This document shows, piece after piece, positions 14,129-17,098 of a DNA stretch of 17,098 nt. The DNA is from CAMAVH01 sp036500145 (GTDB lineage: Bacteria > Pseudomonadota > Alphaproteobacteria > SMXQ01): the NCBI GenBank assembly GCA_036500145.1, contig DASYCO010000086.1:1-17098 (forward strand), read 5' to 3'. The position numbers and the translations under genes are program-made. The notes under the pieces were generated by a model, which did not search any database, had not been told where the DNA came from, and was given only the letters and a program-made list of their open reading frames with translations. Positions within the stretch are counted from its first letter, which is position 1, and every line of letters starts with the position of its first letter.

Positions 14129-17098
14129 GCCGGGCGTCTCGATGGCGAAGACCTCGCCCGCCGCCAGGCTCGTGCGTTCGGTCGCCCCCAGTTCCTCGAT
14201 ACGGCCGTCCGCGCGCTCGACGTAGCTGCGCCCGCGCGCGCCGGCATCTCCGCCCGCCAGGCCGAAGGGATCGGTCGTGCGCCGGCTGGAGAGGATCGCC
14301 GCGTCCATCGCCTCGCGGAAACGGATGCGCCGCACCGCGCCTTCGCCGCCGCGCCAGCGCCCCGCGCCGCCGGAGCCGTCGCGCAGGCGGAACTCCTCGA
14401 CCAGCACCGGATAGCGCGTCTCCAGCACCTCCGGATCGGTCAGGCGCGAATTGGTCATGTGCGTCTGCACGGCGCTGGCGCCGTCAAAGCCGTCACCAGC
14501 CCCCATGCCGCCCGCCACCGTCTCGTAATATTGGTAGCGCGCGTTGCCGAAGGTGAAGTTGTTCATGGTGCCCTGCGACGCCGCCAGCACGCCGAGCGCG
14601 CCGTAGAGCGCGTCGCACAGCGACTGCGACGTCTCCACGTTGCCCGCGACCACGGCGGCCGGAAAGCGCGGCGCCAGCATCGAGCCCGGCGGGATGACGA
14701 TGTCGATGGGACGCAGGCAGCCGGCGTTCATCGGGATGTCGTCGGCCACCAGGGTGCGAAACACATAGAGCACCGCCGCGCGGCAGACCGCCGACGGCGC
14801 ATTGCGGTTGTTCGGCCGCTGCGCCGAGGTGCCGGTGAAGTCCACCGTGGCGCGGCGCCTCGCCCTGTCGATGGCGACGTTCACGTGAATCTCTGCGCCG
14901 TCGTCGAGCGGCAGGACGTAGCGTCCGTCATGCAGGGCCACGATGGCGCGCCGCACCGCCTCCTCGGCGTTGTCCTGCACATGGCCCATGTAGGCGCGCA
15001 CTACCTCGAGGCCGAAGTCGCGCACCATGCGCGCAAGCTCCTGCGCGCCCTTCTCGCAGGCCGCCACCTGGGCCTTGAGGTCGGCGACGTTCTGCTCGAC
15101 GGCGCGGCTCGGCCAGCGGCCCGCCGTCAGGCGCGCGCGCATGTCGGCTTCCGCGAAGACGCCGCCGCGCACCAGGTCGACGTCGTCGAACAGCACGCCT
15201 TCGTCCTCGATGCTGCGCGAGTCGGGCGGCATGGAGCCCGGCGTGATGCCGCCGATGTCGGCATGATGGCCGCGCGCGGCGACGAAGAACAGCGGCGCGC
15301 CGGCCTGCCCTTGCGCGAAGACCGGCATGATGACCGTCACGTCCGGCAGGTGGGTGCCGCCGTTGTAGGGCGCGTTGTGCACGACCACGTCGCCCGGCTT
15401 CATCGTCGTGCCGCCGTCCGCCGTGCGCCGCCCGGCGATGACGGCGGTGACCGATTCGCCCATGGAGCCGAGATGCACCGGCATGTGCGGCGCGTTGGCG
15501 ATCAGATTGCCGTCGCCGTCGAACACGGCGCAGGAGAAGTCCAGCCGCTCCTTGATGTTGACCGACTGCGACGTGCTGGCGAGGGCGACGCCCATCTGTT
15601 CGGCGATGGCCATGAACAGGTTGTTGAAGCTCTCCAGCATCACCGGGTCGGCGTCGGTGCCCATGGCTGCCGCCTGGCGCAGGGGCTGCACGCGGCGCAG
15701 CACGAGGTCGCCGTCCGCCGTCATGCGCGCCTGCCAGCCGGGCTCGACCACTGTGGTGGCGTTGGCCTCGATCAGGATGGCGGGACCGTCGAGCGGAACG
15801 CCCGCCGGCAGCCGGTCGCGCGCATGGATCGGCGCGCGATGGGCGGCACCGTCCGCATAGAGCGCCGCAGTGTCGAGCGGCTGCGGCAAGGCATCGCCTG
15901 CGGGCGGCGTCGCGAAGCGCAGGCTCTCGATGCCTTCCATGGCGCCGACCGCCTCGACCGAGATGGCCTCGACGACGAGCGCCTTGTCGGCCATGACGAA
16001 GCCGTAAGCGTTCTTGTGCGCCGTCTCGAAGGCGGCCCGCATGGCAACAGCGGACGTGAAGGCGACGGGCTCCGCCGTGTCAGTGCCCTCGTAGCGCAGA
16101 TGCGCGCGCCGATGGAGCTCAATGCGGTCCCGCGCCACGCCTTGCGCCAGCAATGCGTCCTCCGCCTGTTCCGCCAAGCCGTCCAGCGCGGCGGAAAGAT
16201 TTAGATCGGGCGTCAGCCGCGCCTCTATGGCGCGCTCGCGCATCTCGACGCGATCGGCCAGGCCCATGCCGAGCGCCGACAGCACGCCGGCGAGCGGATG
16301 GATGAAGACAGTGCCCATGCCGAGCGCATCCGCCACCTTGCAGGCATGCTGGCCGCCGGCGCCGCCGAAACAGCCGAGCGCATATTTGCCGACGTCGCGG
16401 CCCTTCTGGATCGAAATCTGTTTGATCGCATGCGCCATGGCTTCGTTGGCGATGCGTAAATATCCATCGGCGAGTTCGACCGGACTGCGCCGCACGCCCG
16501 TGGTCTCTGCCACCTTGTCGGCGAGCGCCATGAATTTTCCGCGCACCACATCGGCGTCGAGCGCCGCATCGCCGTTCGGTCCGAAGATTTTCGGAAAGAA
16601 CTCGGGTCGGATCTTGCCGACCATCACATTGGCATCGGTCACGGTCAGCGGCCCGCCCTTGCGGTAACAAGCCGGGCCCGGATTGGCGCCCGCCGATTCG
16701 GGTCCGACGCGCAGGCGCGCACCGTCGAAGCCGAGGATCGAGCCGCCGCCCGCCGCCACCGTATTGATGGCGAGCATGGGAGCGCGCAAGCGCACGCCGG
16801 CGACTACGGTCTCGAAGCTGCGTTCCAAACCGTTGCCGTCGGCCGACATATCGATATGCGACACGTCGGTCGAGGTGCCGCCCATGTCGAAGCCGATCAA
16901 TCTCTCGAAACCGGCACGTGCGGCGGCGTTCGCCGCACCGACGATGCCGCCAGCCGGCCCCGACAGAATGCTGTCCTTGCCTTGAAAGGACTCGGCGGCC
17001 ACCAGTCCGCCGTTCGACTGCATGAACAGCAACGGCGCGCCGCCCAACTCGTCGGTCACCTGCGCGACATAACGGCGCAGGATCGGCGAGAGATAGGC
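14099..17098 (-). CDS. Fused hydantoinase A/hydantoinase B protein, 5-oxoprolinase type (5' partial)
   Basis: The reading frame runs open to the window end (AYLSPILRRYVAQ precedes the GTG at 17059), so the N-terminal part, roughly 250-280 residues, is missing. Counting from 17059, residues 1 to about 460 are the C-terminal half of hydantoinase A. It holds LLFMQSNGGLVAAES, the ATPase-fold motif GFDMGGTSTDVSHID (57-70) and GCFGGAGGQHACKVADALGM (229-248). Residues 471-986 are a complete hydantoinase B domain, from PVMLESFNNLF through APHMPVHLGSMGESV, ARGHHADIGG and GAGDGFDG to the glycine-rich end TPGGGGYG. The family hydrolyses cyclic amides (5-oxoproline, hydantoins) in an ATP-dependent way. 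The single-chain A+B form suggests 5-oxoprolinase, but substrate cannot be proven from sequence. It is cytoplasmic and convergent with the upstream-numbered gene. Confidence 0.94.
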   Translation of the reverse strand, partial: AYLSPILRRYVAQVTDELGGAPLLFMQSNGGLVAAESFQGKDSILSGPAGGIVGAANAAARAGFERLIGFDMGGTSTDVSHIDMSADGNGLERSFETVVAGVRLRAPMLAINTVAAGGGSILGFDGARLRVGPESAGANPGPACYRKGGPLTVTDANVMVGKIRPEFFPKIFGPNGDAALDADVVRGKFMALADKVAETTGVRRSPVELADGYLRIANEAMAHAIKQISIQKGRDVGKYALGCFGGAGGQHACKVADALGMGTVFIHPLAGVLSALGMGLADRVEMRERAIEARLTPDLNLSAALDGLAEQAEDALLAQGVARDRIELHRRAHLRYEGTDTAEPVAFTSAVAMRAAFETAHKNAYGFVMADKALVVEAISVEAVGAMEGIESLRFATPPAGDALPQPLDTAALYADGAAHRAPIHARDRLPAGVPLDGPAILIEANATTVVEPGWQARMTADGDLVLRRVQPLRQAAAMGTDADPVMLESFNNLFMAIAEQMGVALASTSQSVNIKERLDFSCAVFDGDGNLIANAPHMPVHLGSMGESVTAVIAGRRTADGGTTMKPGDVVVHNAPYNGGTHLPDVTVIMPVFAQGQAGAPLFFVAARGHHADIGGITPGSMPPDSRSIEDEGVLFDDVDLVRGGVFAEADMRARLTAGRWPSRAVEQNVADLKAQVAACEKGAQELARMVRDFGLEVVRAYMGHVQDNAEEAVRRAIVALHDGRYVLPLDDGAEIHVNVAIDRARRRATVDFTGTSAQRPNNRNAPSAVCRAAVLYVFRTLVADDIPMNAGCLRPIDIVIPPGSMLAPRFPAAVVAGNVETSQSLCDALYGALGVLAASQGTMNNFTFGNARYQYYETVAGGMGAGDGFDGASAVQTHMTNSRLTDPEVLETRYPVLVEEFRLRDGSGGAGRWRGGEGAVRRIRFREAMDAAILSSRRTTDPFGLAGGDAGARGRSYVERADGRIEELGATERTSLAAGEVFAIETPGGGGYGRRPT

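Noticed and set aside
14459..16204. 581-codon open frame on the plus strand opposite hydantoinase A/B
   Set aside because: The minus strand encodes all expected hydantoinase motifs; the plus frame is low-complexity Arg/Ala/His-rich without motifs.

Overview
The window looks like chromosomal DNA of a GC-rich alphaproteobacterium. The strongest evidence is a circularly permuted, two-piece tmRNA gene with its 3' acceptor half placed upstream of its coding half, followed directly by an alpha-type SspB adaptor. A ThyX thymidylate synthase, paired DUF4169 and ribbon-helix-helix proteins, and strong G/C preference at third codon positions agree with this. I cannot name a genus. I see no rRNA, tRNA, insertion sequence, phage gene or CRISPR array; the gene set is mostly housekeeping.

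Layout. Positions 1-1328 (+): the 3' end of an Mrp/ApbC-type iron-sulfur carrier ATPase, then a glutathione S-transferase-like protein. Positions 1344-2285 (-): thyX, convergent with the GST. Positions 2286-2878: thyX leader, a probable promoter and the permuted ssrA gene. Positions 2879-5866 (+): sspB, a class I [4Fe-4S] fumarase, and a small alpha/beta hydrolase 5 bp behind it. Positions 5867-6119: a hairpin that may end that unit, and an AT-rich promoter-like stretch. Positions 6120-8271 (+): a tight operon of TfoX-N-domain protein, class II fumarase fumC and an RHH protein, joined by 4-bp stop/start overlaps. Positions 8268-11396 (-): a large AsmA-family protein, tail to tail with the RHH gene. 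Positions 11725-11931 (+): DUF4169 protein. Positions 12136-13248 (+): a secreted protein with two DM9/DUF3421-like repeats and a coiled coil, closed by a textbook intrinsic terminator. Positions 13451-13984 (+): an unrecognised cysteine-containing protein behind a sharply AT-rich box. Positions 14099-17098 (-): a fused hydantoinase A/B (5-oxoprolinase-type) protein cut by the window end.

Two functional themes stand out. The first is trans-translation: ssrA makes the degradation tag and sspB, just downstream, encodes the adaptor that delivers tagged proteins to ClpXP. The second is fumarate hydration by two unrelated enzymes about 1.4 kb apart: an oxygen-sensitive iron-sulfur enzyme and a cofactor-free one. 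No dramatic new system is visible. The points most worth following are the ssrA/sspB linkage with its short tag, the DM9-like secreted protein, the unrecognised 177-residue protein with its AT-rich upstream box, and the TTAA-rich repeat cluster near 11935-11980.
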